A program made the position numbers and the translations under genes. Shown piece after piece: positions 27,399-35,881 of a DNA stretch of 64,000 nt; position 1 is the stretch's first letter, and the number at the start of each line of letters is the position of its first letter. The stretch spans positions 62,001 to 126,000 of the IMG/VR virus record IMGVR_UViG_3300044624_002142, one strand, 5' to 3'. The notes beneath the pieces are model-generated. The model was not told the DNA's origin. It searched no databases and saw only the letters and a list, made by a program, of their open reading frames with translations. Origin of the DNA: a virus.

Positions 27399-28766
27399 AT
27401 GATAAAATTAATTGTTTTTGATTTAGACGGTGTTTTGGTTGAAACTAAAAAACTTCACTATGATGCTTTAAATAAAGCGTTACGTGATGTCGATCCAAAG
27501 TATGAGATTTCATACGATGAACATCTTGCTAAGTATGATGGACTTAGTACTCATAAAAAATTAGATTTACTTGGTCGTGAAAAAGGATTATCTGGAATGG
27601 AGTTTGAAAGTGTATGGTTTCGTAAACAAGTATACACCTCACAAATGTTACGTGAATTGACTCCGGATACAAGACTTATAGAAGTTCTCCGAAAGTTAAA
27701 ACAAAAATATACTATTGCTGTTGCTAGCAATAGTATTCGTGATAGTGTTAAAATAACTCTACTAAAGTTGGGGTTATTGGAATACGTTGATTTTTATTTG
27801 TCTAATGAAGATGTAAAACATCCAAAACCACATCCTGAGATCTATTTGAGATCAATGATTCAATCAGGTGCAACACCAAAAGAAACCATTATAATTGAAG
27901 ATAGTGTTATTGGACGTAATGCTGCAAACAATAGTGGTGCTTATTTACTGGGAGTAAATAATCCAACAGATGTAACGTATGAAAATATTACGGAACATAT
28001 AGATTGTATCAATAAAAATACTAAAAGACCAAAATGGCAAGGAGGAAAAATGAATGTTTTAATACCAATGGCAGGCGCAGGTAGTCGATTTGAAAAGGCT
28101 GGATATACATTTCCTAAACCTTTGATTGATGTACGTGGAAAGCCCATGATTCAATGGGTAGTTGACAATTTGAACGTAGACGCCAAGTATATTTTTATTG
28201 TTCAGAAAAGTCATTTTGAAAAGTACAACCTTAAAGATACACTTGATAATTTCTGTCCAAATAATAAAATTGTTCAGATTGAAGGAATTACCGAAGGTGC
28301 TGCTTGTACGACACTATTAGCAAAACAATATATTAATAAGGATGAACCTTTGATTATTGCCAACAGTGATCAATTTGTTGAGTGGAATAACGAAGAGTTT
28401 ATTTATACATCTACCACTGGAGATTTAGATGGTAATATTCTTACGTTTAAATCTACACACCCCAAGTGGAGTTATGCAAAAATCAATGAATTAGGATATG
28501 TGACTGAAGTTGCTGAAAAACGTCCTATAAGTGATATTGCGACTGTAGGCATATACTATTGGAGAAAGGGCAGTGACTATGTTAAGTATGCTGAACAAAT
28601 GATTCAAAAGAACATTCGTGTCAACAATGAATTTTATGTGTGTCCGGTCTTCAATGAAGCCATTTCTGACGGTAAAAAGGTTCGTACATTTAATATTGAA
28701 AAGATGTGGGGTCTTGGAACCCCTGAAGATTTAGAAAATTTTTTAAAAAATTACGAAAAACATTAA
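27399..28766 (+). CDS. HAD phosphatase fused to sugar nucleotidyltransferase
   Basis: 455 residues from the ATG at 27399. The first 200 or so residues are a HAD hydrolase of the phosphoglucomutase-like subfamily ('VFDLDGVLVET' with D8/D10, 'VASNS', 'KPHPEIYL', 'IEDSVIG'). From residue 218 follows a nucleotidyltransferase ('MAGAGSRF', 'FPKPLIDVRG', 'IANSDQFV'). The fusion suggests removal or transfer of a phosphate followed by NTP activation, as in the heptose pathway, where the two steps are separate proteins. A near-perfect Shine-Dalgarno, AAGGAGG, precedes an in-frame ATG at 28050, so the second domain may also be made alone. Confidence 0.88.
   Translation: MIKLIVFDLDGVLVETKKLHYDALNKALRDVDPKYEISYDEHLAKYDGLSTHKKLDLLGREKGLSGMEFESVWFRKQVYTSQMLRELTPDTRLIEVLRKLKQKYTIAVASNSIRDSVKITLLKLGLLEYVDFYLSNEDVKHPKPHPEIYLRSMIQSGATPKETIIIEDSVIGRNAANNSGAYLLGVNNPTDVTYENITEHIDCINKNTKRPKWQGGKMNVLIPMAGAGSRFEKAGYTFPKPLIDVRGKPMIQWVVDNLNVDAKYIFIVQKSHFEKYNLKDTLDNFCPNNKIVQIEGITEGAACTTLLAKQYINKDEPLIIANSDQFVEWNNEEFIYTSTTGDLDGNILTFKSTHPKWSYAKINELGYVTEVAEKRPISDIATVGIYYWRKGSDYVKYAEQMIQKNIRVNNEFYVCPVFNEAISDGKKVRTFNIEKMWGLGTPEDLENFLKNYEKH
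28039..28052 (+). promoter_or_regulatory. Internal Shine-Dalgarno and start codon inside the HAD-nucleotidyltransferase gene
   Basis: AAGGAGG at 28039-28045 is followed by AAAAA and the in-frame ATG at 28050-28052, exactly at the start of the nucleotidyltransferase domain (residue 218). Most genes around here have weak or no Shine-Dalgarno sites, which makes this site stand out. It could give a stand-alone enzyme of about 238 residues, or be a leftover from fusion of two genes. Confidence 0.6.
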
Positions 28767-28768
28767 AT

Positions 28769-29557
28769 ATGCTCGGTGATTTTACATTTATAATTCATGG
28801 AAATTATGATGAAACGCACATTCCTATGTGTGCCGAATTAAAACGATTTGGTAAAGTCATATTATCGACCAATAAAAAATATATGGACCATGTTTCACAA
28901 CATGCAAATCATTATGATAAAATAATATGTGAATCGGATATAGATGTTACCAATATATACAATCATCAGAATATCTATCTTCATATCAACTCAGTATTAA
29001 ATGGATTGCGTCAGTGTGATACTCAATATGTTGTAAAAGTTAGAACAAATCATTGTTATTCAAATATTCAATATCTTGTAAATAAAGTAAGATCAAATAT
29101 AAATGATAAATATTTGTGTAGTAATATTGCTGTAAATCCAGAATTTCCATATCATCCATGTGATAATATTATTGCTGGAACTAAAGAATTGGTTTTTTCT
29201 ATATACAAAACAGCTTATAGTAGTATATTAGCTGAAGATTTTATATATCAAGACAATGATATACGAATGTGTGCTGAAGTTTTATTGTTCATTTCATATC
29301 TTAAATATAAAAACATTAAAATAAATAAAATCAATGGAAACTCATATTTTTATGTTGATGGTATAAGAAATGGTATGGTAATTCATGGTTACATTAGTGA
29401 TCAATACAGATCTATAATGAAAGAAAATTTAGAATTAATTGACGTTGAGAATTTAGCACCATATGTTATAAATTTTAATAGTCATACATTTGATGTTATT
29501 TTTAGAAATATTAAAAATGTGGATGAACTATTAAGTAAAACAAATTTGAACTTTTAA
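28769..29557 (+). CDS. WavE-like glycosyltransferase, paralogue
   Basis: 262 residues with the same architecture as the protein at 22171-23070: 'GDFTFIIHGNYDETHIPM' at the start, 'YVVKVRTNHCYSNI' (RxD region changed to RTN), 'FPYHPCDNIIAG' and 'AEDFIYQDNDIRMCAEVLLF'. The two copies flank the nucleotide-sugar genes. The altered Asp may reduce or change activity. It follows the fusion gene by 2 nt. Confidence 0.7.
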   Translation: MLGDFTFIIHGNYDETHIPMCAELKRFGKVILSTNKKYMDHVSQHANHYDKIICESDIDVTNIYNHQNIYLHINSVLNGLRQCDTQYVVKVRTNHCYSNIQYLVNKVRSNINDKYLCSNIAVNPEFPYHPCDNIIAGTKELVFSIYKTAYSSILAEDFIYQDNDIRMCAEVLLFISYLKYKNIKINKINGNSYFYVDGIRNGMVIHGYISDQYRSIMKENLELIDVENLAPYVINFNSHTFDVIFRNIKNVDELLSKTNLNF

Positions 29558-29573
29558 GTAAAACGAATTGTGT

Positions 29574-30035
29574 ATGAAATACATCTCTCATAGAGGCAAT
29601 CTAAGTGGTCCAAATTCAGACAAAGAAAATCATCCCGATTATATTAAAAAAGCATTAAAATTGGATTATGATGTTGAAATTGACGTGTGGTATACTGATG
29701 AAAAGTGGTATTTGGGACACGATAGTCCAACGTATCAAGTAAAATATGATTTTCTAACAGATCGAAGATTTTGGTTACATGCCAAAAATGGTGATGCATT
29801 TAATTTGTTGGTACAAGACTATACAGTAAATGTATTTTGGCATACCACTGAAGATTGGGTTTTAACCAGCAAGAGATTTATATGGACGTATCCTGGCAAG
29901 CAATTATATCCTGAAAGTGTGTGTGTTTTGCCAGAACACTCATGGGTGGGAGATCTTACAAAATGCCACGCAGTATGTACTGACTTTGTAAAAGAATTTC
30001 CAGAACAGTTTGAGGAAGAATACTGGATAAATTAA
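29574..30035 (+). CDS. Glycerophosphodiester phosphodiesterase-like protein, short
   Basis: 153 residues from the ATG at 29574. 'YISHRGN' with the first catalytic His, 'YDVEIDVWYTD' with the acidic metal ligands and 'WYLGHDSPTY' with the second His are the N-terminal active-site blocks of GDPD/PI-PLC-like phosphodiesterases. The protein is much shorter than a full TIM barrel (about 250 residues), so it is either a minimal version or has another role such as cleaving a phospholinked sugar. It ends the operon that precedes the clamp gene. Confidence 0.7.
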   Translation: MKYISHRGNLSGPNSDKENHPDYIKKALKLDYDVEIDVWYTDEKWYLGHDSPTYQVKYDFLTDRRFWLHAKNGDAFNLLVQDYTVNVFWHTTEDWVLTSKRFIWTYPGKQLYPESVCVLPEHSWVGDLTKCHAVCTDFVKEFPEQFEEEYWIN

Positions 30036-30086
30036 GTGGACAAATCAAGGTAGGTAGAATATAGTGTGAGGAACAATTAAAAAGTT

Positions 30087-30830
30087 ATGACAAAGACAAA
30101 TCTACAAAAATTCATTAACAAATACTCTCTTAATGGAGAGGTACCATCAGTCAAGTGGAACGTTTCCGCTAAAAACAAGCAACTCAGTTTGAGTGCTATT
30201 ACTAACGATAAGAGTTTGATTTATGACGTTACTTGGAAGAACGTTGAAGAATTGAACGCCGAATATGAGATCGGTGTTTATGACACTGACAAGTTGCAGA
30301 AGATGTTGAAGGCTCTAGGTGAAGAAATTACCATGACCGTCAATGAAACTGATGGACGGGTTACATCTCTTTCATTCTCCGATGGAACATCTGAAATTCA
30401 GTTTATGACCGCTGAATTGACAGTAATTCCCAAGTCTTCTCGTCTCAAGTCTACACCTCCATATCATTTTGAAATTGATCTTACAGAGGAATTTATCGCT
30501 AAGTATCGTAGTGCGAAGGATGCTCTTTCTGAAGAGAGTAAGTTTACATTGTTGATGAACAAGAAGAGTAAGAAGGTTCAGTTGGTTCTTGGCTATGCTT
30601 CAATCAATAGTAACCGTGTTACTTTGGATGTTCCTATCAAGGATGGAACAGCTAAGTTGGAAAAGCCTTTGAATTTCAACGCTGATTTCTTCAAGTCGGT
30701 GTTGGATGCAAACAACGAGTGTGAAAATGCTGTGTTGAAGGTGTCTGAAGCCGGATTGGCGTCAGTTGAATTTAATACTGATACATTTTCTGCTACGTAT
30801 CACTTTGGTCCGGTCCAACCTAACGAATAA
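30087..30830 (+). CDS. 45: Sliding clamp (T4 gp45-like)
   Basis: 247 residues, slightly longer than T4 gp45 (228). The pattern is that of a two-domain clamp subunit: an N-terminal beta-alpha-beta unit ending 'YDTDKLQKMLKALG', a second domain beginning 'FEIDLTEEFIAKYRSAKDAL', and 'LNFNADFFKSVLDANNECEN' before the C-terminal strands. It would ring the DNA as a trimer and tether the polymerase. The clamp loader follows 5 nt downstream, as in T4. In late T4 infection the clamp also activates transcription; whether that holds here is unknown. Confidence 0.9.
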   Translation: MTKTNLQKFINKYSLNGEVPSVKWNVSAKNKQLSLSAITNDKSLIYDVTWKNVEELNAEYEIGVYDTDKLQKMLKALGEEITMTVNETDGRVTSLSFSDGTSEIQFMTAELTVIPKSSRLKSTPPYHFEIDLTEEFIAKYRSAKDALSEESKFTLLMNKKSKKVQLVLGYASINSNRVTLDVPIKDGTAKLEKPLNFNADFFKSVLDANNECENAVLKVSEAGLASVEFNTDTFSATYHFGPVQPNE

Positions 30831-30835
30831 TTCAT

Positions 30836-31804
30836 ATGGATGCCTTTTTTGAAGAGGTGAGTCATACCGACGATAAGAAGGTTCATAGTTTGTGGGTTGA
30901 AAAGTATCGACCCACAATTATTGAAGATTATATCGGAAATGAAAACATCATAACCACAATTAAGAGTTATATTGACCAGCAGAACATTCCACATTTGATG
31001 TTGTATGGCGGTGCTGGTACTGGAAAGACAACGTTGGCTAAACTGTTGACTAAACAGATCAACTGTGATGTATTGTATATCAACGCATCTGATGAAAATA
31101 AGGTTGAGAATGTTCGAACCAAGATTAAGAGTTTTGCATCATGTGTGGGTATCAAACCGCTGAAGATTATTATTCTGGACGAGTGTGATTATATGTCACC
31201 AGAGGCACAAGCGGCTCTTCGTAACCTTATGGAGACGTTTAGTATGTCTACGAGGTTTATTCTGACATGTAACTATCATGAGAAGATGATTCTTCCCATT
31301 GTATCACGTTGTATGACCTTTGAGATTGCTCCGATGACTAAGGTTTCGGTTGCGGTACATTTGACTAAGATTCTTAAGTCAGAAAACGTTGAATATCAGA
31401 ATGATGATTTGGCGTATATCGTAAACACATATTATCCGGATATTCGTAAGATTATTAATGTGGCACAACAATCTACTTTTGAAGGTAAGTTGAAGGTTAA
31501 TAAGGATTCTTCGTTGAAAACTGACACACATCAAAAGTTGGTGGACATGATTAAGAATGGTATTGGTAAGCCAAATGCCTTTAATGATATTCGACAATTT
31601 GTTGTGGATCAGCGTATCAAAGTGTATGATGATTATTTCTCAGTGTTGTATCAGAAGGTTGATGATTATGCTAATGGTAAGCAGGCAATAGCTACGATTA
31701 TTATCTCTGAGTATATGTATCAATGTAGTTTGTTGATTCCTCCATTGAAAGAAATTGCTTTGATGGCATGTATTAGTAAACTTTTAACAGATTTGAGAAA
31801 ATGA
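30836..31804 (+). CDS. 44: Clamp loader ATPase (T4 gp44/RFC small subunit-like)
   Basis: AAA+ protein of 322 residues. 'LWVEKYRP' is the RFC/gp44 signature at 19-26. Walker A is 'GGAGTGKTT' (58-66), Walker B 'IIILDECD' (111-118), sensor 1 'ILTCNY' and the arginine finger 'SRC' (157-159). It loads the clamp onto primed DNA. The small subunit gp62, which follows gene 44 in T4, is not recognised; the next gene is a 62-residue protein of another kind. The loader may use a diverged partner or a homo-oligomer. Confidence 0.94.
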   Translation: MDAFFEEVSHTDDKKVHSLWVEKYRPTIIEDYIGNENIITTIKSYIDQQNIPHLMLYGGAGTGKTTLAKLLTKQINCDVLYINASDENKVENVRTKIKSFASCVGIKPLKIIILDECDYMSPEAQAALRNLMETFSMSTRFILTCNYHEKMILPIVSRCMTFEIAPMTKVSVAVHLTKILKSENVEYQNDDLAYIVNTYYPDIRKIINVAQQSTFEGKLKVNKDSSLKTDTHQKLVDMIKNGIGKPNAFNDIRQFVVDQRIKVYDDYFSVLYQKVDDYANGKQAIATIIISEYMYQCSLLIPPLKEIALMACISKLLTDLRK

Positions 31805-31989
31805 AACTAACAGAAAAAATCTCAAATAAATTTAGAAAACGTTTATGGTATAACCGTTTGGAAACGGGCTTCAATAAACGTGAGTTTATTATTTATTGCA
31901 ATTATTATCCTTACACCGAGGATGGTGTCGTGTATGATTTTGCTAAAAAAAATAAAATTAAAATAATTATACGTCCAATTGGAACGTAA
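31801..31989 (+). CDS. Hypothetical basic protein (62 aa)
   Basis: Not recognised. Basic (many Lys and Arg), with 'RKRLWYNRLETGFNKREF' and a beta-like C-terminus 'IKIIIRPIGT'. It overlaps the clamp-loader gene by ATGA, so it is translationally linked and occupies the place of T4 gene 62, but is far too short to be that protein as known. Confidence 0.55.
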   Translation: MKLTEKISNKFRKRLWYNRLETGFNKREFIIYCNYYPYTEDGVVYDFAKKNKIKIIIRPIGT

Positions 31990-32013
31990 TATATATATAT
32001 ATTCACATAAATT

Positions 32014-32385
32014 ATGGTAAAAATAAGTGTTGATGAAGGTTATGCGTTTGATATTTTGAGTATTTTTCAAGTTAAGATACATAATTGTACAGATCCAATT
32101 AAAATTGAAACAAGCAAACGGGGATTTTCCGTTCTTTATGAAGAACTGAAAGCTCAGTTGGGCCAAGAAAAGTTATCAGAAATCATAAACTCAAGTGAGT
32201 ATGATGAGTTGTATACAGAAAATCAAACAACGTTTGTATTGGTAGATGCAATTCGCGCAAGTGATGAAAACTCTATTGGCAAAGATATTGATTTGAACAA
32301 TCTACGTCGTTTTGAATGTAAACGTAAATTGCATAATAAATTCTTTGATTCTCAAATGTTAGAAACTAAAACAAAATATGAATAA
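32014..32385 (+). CDS. Hypothetical protein (123 aa)
   Basis: Not recognised. It has 'VDEGYAFDILSIFQVKIH' at the start, a helix 'GFSVLYEELKAQLGQEKLSE' (described in parts), and the acidic 'DAIRASDENSIGKDID'. It looks soluble, with no signal peptide. It lies in a cluster of small genes after the clamp loader that often varies between related phages. It overlaps the next gene by 8 nt. Confidence 0.6.
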   Translation: MVKISVDEGYAFDILSIFQVKIHNCTDPIKIETSKRGFSVLYEELKAQLGQEKLSEIINSSEYDELYTENQTTFVLVDAIRASDENSIGKDIDLNNLRRFECKRKLHNKFFDSQMLETKTKYE

Positions 32386-32581
32386 ACGTCAAATTTTAAA
32401 AGATGTCTGGGATACTTGGGCTACAAAAGAGTGGTTTAAATATGCTAACTACGAAAATGAACAATCCAACAAAATTGTGATTCAAGCCAGTTATTATCCT
32501 ACATTGGAAATGGCTCAATTCAGAATGTTTATGGGTAAGTATACTGATGTTCAATACGAAGTGACATATCCAAAGGGATGA
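32378..32581 (+). CDS. Hypothetical protein (67 aa)
   Basis: Not recognised. N-terminal helix 'RQILKDVWDTWATKEWFKYA' followed by beta-like 'NKIVIQASYYPTLEMAQFRM' and 'VQYEVTYPKG'. The middle 'SYYPT' segment recalls the 'NYYPY' part of the 62-residue protein at 31801-31989, so the two could share a fold. It has an 8-nt overlap with the upstream gene and a 7-nt gap to the next. Confidence 0.55.
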   Translation: MNKRQILKDVWDTWATKEWFKYANYENEQSNKIVIQASYYPTLEMAQFRMFMGKYTDVQYEVTYPKG

Positions 32582-32588
32582 ATAAATT

Positions 32589-32828
32589 ATGGAAATAGAA
32601 CTAACCATGAAAGATAAGGTAGTCAACAAAATCATTATTCAACATGATGATTTGAAGTTTGATGGCAAAACTATTACTATCCCAAGTTATTATGACAGTA
32701 TTATTTATGATTATCTAAAGTATGTGGATACTAAAAATATGAATGATGCAGATAAACAAGATTATCTAGCATTCTGTAAATTTTTTGAAGATGTTATGGA
32801 TTATAAGTCAGATAAAGTTATTAACTAG
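32589..32828 (+). CDS. Hypothetical protein (79 aa)
   Basis: Not recognised. An acidic small protein with a beta hairpin-like start ('MEIELTMKDKVVNKIIIQHD') and a helical end ('DKQDYLAFCKFFEDVMDY'). It belongs to the run of small genes after the clamp loader. No motif suggests a function. Confidence 0.55.
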   Translation: MEIELTMKDKVVNKIIIQHDDLKFDGKTITIPSYYDSIIYDYLKYVDTKNMNDADKQDYLAFCKFFEDVMDYKSDKVIN

Positions 32829-32831
32829 TTT

Positions 32832-33416
32832 ATGGGAATGTATGATGACATAGTATGTAAATACCCTCTTCCTTTACCAGAAGATACTAAAGGATTTCAC
32901 CCATGTGGATTTCAAACCAAAGATTTAGATAATGCTTTAGATTGTTATGAAATCCGTGAAGATGGCACACTATGGTTGCGTGAATGTGAACGTGAATATA
33001 CTGAAGGCAATCCGGATGGTAAAACATGGTCAGAAAAGTTTGGTATTGTAAAAGAAATCAAAGTTTGGTGGACTCATGTAAAAACAACCAGAACCATACG
33101 TATCTATGATTATAACAATTATAATGATGGACCATATGACTATTGGGTTGAATTTGAAATTGAATTTGTTGACGGCGTTATTAACAAGATTAACCTTGTA
33201 AAGTTTGAAGCCACTGATAACGCTAAAAGAAAAGAAAATGATAGACGATTCATTGAAGAACTTAAAAAGAACAAAGAGTTTGAATCTACTAATTTTTATA
33301 AATTACTAATCAAACCATATAACAAAGTAGTTAGATTTTGGACAAGACAAGTGAGTAAATTTGCCACTCTTTTGTTAAGTGTTTGTTATAAGATTGAAAG
33401 AAAACTGGTTATATGA
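32832..33416 (+). CDS. Conserved phage-type hypothetical protein (194 aa)
   Basis: It begins 'MGMYDDIVCKYPLPLPEDT', then 'FQTKDLDNALDCYEIREDGT', a pattern I recognise from small uncharacterised phage proteins ('MGMFDDI...YPLP...FQTKDL'). The rest is beta-rich and acidic, ending in a basic helical tail ('FYKLLIKPYNKVVRFWTRQV'). Function unknown. It overlaps the downstream GT gene by ATGA. Confidence 0.65.
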   Translation: MGMYDDIVCKYPLPLPEDTKGFHPCGFQTKDLDNALDCYEIREDGTLWLRECEREYTEGNPDGKTWSEKFGIVKEIKVWWTHVKTTRTIRIYDYNNYNDGPYDYWVEFEIEFVDGVINKINLVKFEATDNAKRKENDRRFIEELKKNKEFESTNFYKLLIKPYNKVVRFWTRQVSKFATLLLSVCYKIERKLVI

Positions 33417-35881
33417 ATTTGAAAATGTTTGATATTTTGCCGGAATATATTCAGTGTATGAACCAGACCGATGGTGTTTGTTATATATACCAGTCGGGTG
33501 TTAGTGGCTATGCTAATGCAGCTAAAGGTTATATCTATGATTTATTAAAAAAAGTAAACGTAGTTACTAAACCGTGCGAATTTGATCAAACTCATGTAAT
33601 TGAGTCTGGAGAGTTTGAACAAACAATTAAAACACTTACAAATAACAATGTTGTATATAAAAATATAATTGTTCATTCTACACCGGACATGTGGGATTAT
33701 TTGATTGATAAGACCGAAGTTAAAATTCATAATCGAAATATCATTGGTAGAACTGTTTGGGAGTTTGATCCTCTTATTCCAAATTGGGTAAATGCAATAA
33801 ACAAAAGCATTGTAAAAATTGTTAGTGTTCCTACAGAATGGAACAAACAGGTTTTTGAACGTAGCGGAGTTACAAAACCTATTATTGTTGAACCACATAT
33901 AAATGTTACGTTTCCATATACTAAGGTTGATTTAAAGAAACTAATTGAAGATAAAGGAGAAGTCCTTTACAATGGAGATTTTTCTCAATTTGATTTACAA
34001 TCATCATATAAGTTTTATACCATCGGTCAATATATTACACGTAAAGGAATATCAGAAACAATAAAAGCGTATTGTGAATCGTTCAATCAGACTGATACCG
34101 TAATACTGTTTGTTAAAACGTTTGGGTTTGATTATTCAGAGTTACAGAAAGAGGACTGTAGACGGAAAATTAAAAATATAATTGGAGAATCGAATGTTCC
34201 TCCGATTGTTTTTTTGAAAGAAATGTTCACTTATGATGAAATACAATCTCTTCATGAACAATGTGATTGTTATGTGCAGTTAACACGATCTGAAGGTGTA
34301 GGTTTAGGAATTTTTGAAGCGTACAATAGAGGAAAAAAAGTTATTGTTACAAACCATGGTGGTCATGTTGAGTTTCTTCCGAATAATTATGAAGGGTTGG
34401 TTGATTGTGAATTGGTACCCGTAAAAGATAGTATATTTTACAATCTCGATCTCGACAAAACATATCTTTGGGCAAAACCTTCGATTAAACATGCTGTAGA
34501 AAAGATTAAAATTATGGCTGACATTAGTAGTACAGTTAGTCATATGACCAATAATACACCATTTCCACTAATTTTAAATAGTGGATGGTATGATTTAGAA
34601 TTATATCAAAATGTCCACTTCAGATGGATGCATCTGAAATCATCTATTGACGTTATTGATAATAATGATTATGATTCGGTAACACTAGTTTTTGGTAACC
34701 ATGTAAATCGAAAAACAATAAAATCATATGTAGTATCATCTCATGACGAATCAAAAACTCTTGTATCAGAAAAAGTATGTGAAATTGGAGAACAATGTTA
34801 TATACGTATACCGTTGGTCAATACAAAACAAATATTGATTGAGAGTGATTCTTATTACTGTCCGTATGAAAGTGGAAACAGTGAAGATCGTCGAAAATTA
34901 TCAATCATGATGTTTAAATTTGAATTTGAAAAAAATAATAATCATTTTATACAATCTATAGAGAGTGTTACTCATATAAAAGACAATTCACATTTTCAAA
35001 TTACATTTGATAGTCATGTAACAACAAATACTAACGCACATTTTGAATATGACAGTGTTATACTACCAAATGTTAGTAGTAGAGTAACAAATGGAATTTT
35101 GTTGTATTTACCAAATCTTATTGGAAAACACGCCAAAACTTTAGATAATCTAAGTCAATATAAACACTCTATTAACGATTCAAAAATCGTGGTGTATACA
35201 GATGGCAGTATAGATGGATTCGATAAATATCCTTTTGAATTTATACAGATTGATCCTTTACCAATAATGTATGACGGGATGATGCCTGTACATTACAAGT
35301 ATGCTACATGGGCATTTTTTGAAGGAATAAAGATCGCTAAGAGCAAAATGTGGGATTATTTTTTTTGTTACGAATGGGATTGTATGATAGGGAAAGACTA
35401 TTGGTATGACACCTTGTGGCAAGAACATTTGAGTTGGCCATATGAACCTATCATGACTGGTACACCTGTATTCAAATGTCCATTAAAAGGTGTTGGTAAT
35501 TTGTTACAGGGATCAATGGATTATAGATACAAGTATTCCAAAGATTGTGGATTATACATGAATATAGAACATGTAAATCCTACTGCATTATATACAAATG
35601 GTGCATTAACTTTTTACAATACAAATAATACCGCAAAATATTTTCAACCAGAACTTGAATTTTATGGAGATGTATCATCATATATGAATACAATAACCAG
35701 TTGGGACTTGGAAATTGGAATACGATTATTCAAAGAATACGGAGAAAAATCGTTTGAAAAGGTTGGTTGGTTGCCATCGTCATACTCTGGATGTGGTGAT
35801 TATTATTACAACCAAACACAAAGAGAATTAATGATCGATACTGGACAAAAAGTAGTAATACACCAATATAAATATTTATGA
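33413..35881 (+). CDS. Large modular glycosyltransferase (GT4-like plus accessory and GT-A-like domains)
   Basis: 822 residues. Residues 1 to about 380 are a GT4-type GT-B module: 'GVSGYANAAKGYIYDLL' at the N-terminus and 'RSEGVGLGIFEAYNRGKKVI' in the donor site with EX7E. Residues about 390-510 form a beta-rich domain ('SGWYDLELYQNVHFRW' to 'SEDRRKLSIMMFKFEF') that recurs at the start of the protein at 38846-40192. The last 250 residues contain 'DYFFCYEWDCMIGKDYWY' and 'TSWDLEIGIRLFKEYG', a possible second GT. It opens the second GT block and overlaps genes on both sides by ATGA. Confidence 0.82.
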   Translation: MNLKMFDILPEYIQCMNQTDGVCYIYQSGVSGYANAAKGYIYDLLKKVNVVTKPCEFDQTHVIESGEFEQTIKTLTNNNVVYKNIIVHSTPDMWDYLIDKTEVKIHNRNIIGRTVWEFDPLIPNWVNAINKSIVKIVSVPTEWNKQVFERSGVTKPIIVEPHINVTFPYTKVDLKKLIEDKGEVLYNGDFSQFDLQSSYKFYTIGQYITRKGISETIKAYCESFNQTDTVILFVKTFGFDYSELQKEDCRRKIKNIIGESNVPPIVFLKEMFTYDEIQSLHEQCDCYVQLTRSEGVGLGIFEAYNRGKKVIVTNHGGHVEFLPNNYEGLVDCELVPVKDSIFYNLDLDKTYLWAKPSIKHAVEKIKIMADISSTVSHMTNNTPFPLILNSGWYDLELYQNVHFRWMHLKSSIDVIDNNDYDSVTLVFGNHVNRKTIKSYVVSSHDESKTLVSEKVCEIGEQCYIRIPLVNTKQILIESDSYYCPYESGNSEDRRKLSIMMFKFEFEKNNNHFIQSIESVTHIKDNSHFQITFDSHVTTNTNAHFEYDSVILPNVSSRVTNGILLYLPNLIGKHAKTLDNLSQYKHSINDSKIVVYTDGSIDGFDKYPFEFIQIDPLPIMYDGMMPVHYKYATWAFFEGIKIAKSKMWDYFFCYEWDCMIGKDYWYDTLWQEHLSWPYEPIMTGTPVFKCPLKGVGNLLQGSMDYRYKYSKDCGLYMNIEHVNPTALYTNGALTFYNTNNTAKYFQPELEFYGDVSSYMNTITSWDLEIGIRLFKEYGEKSFEKVGWLPSSYSGCGDYYYNQTQRELMIDTGQKVVIHQYKYL

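Noticed and set aside
31981-32010. AT dinucleotide run (TATATATATA) before the gene at 32014
   Set aside because: Short and expected in an AT-rich genome; no repeat unit elsewhere supports a functional repeat or origin.
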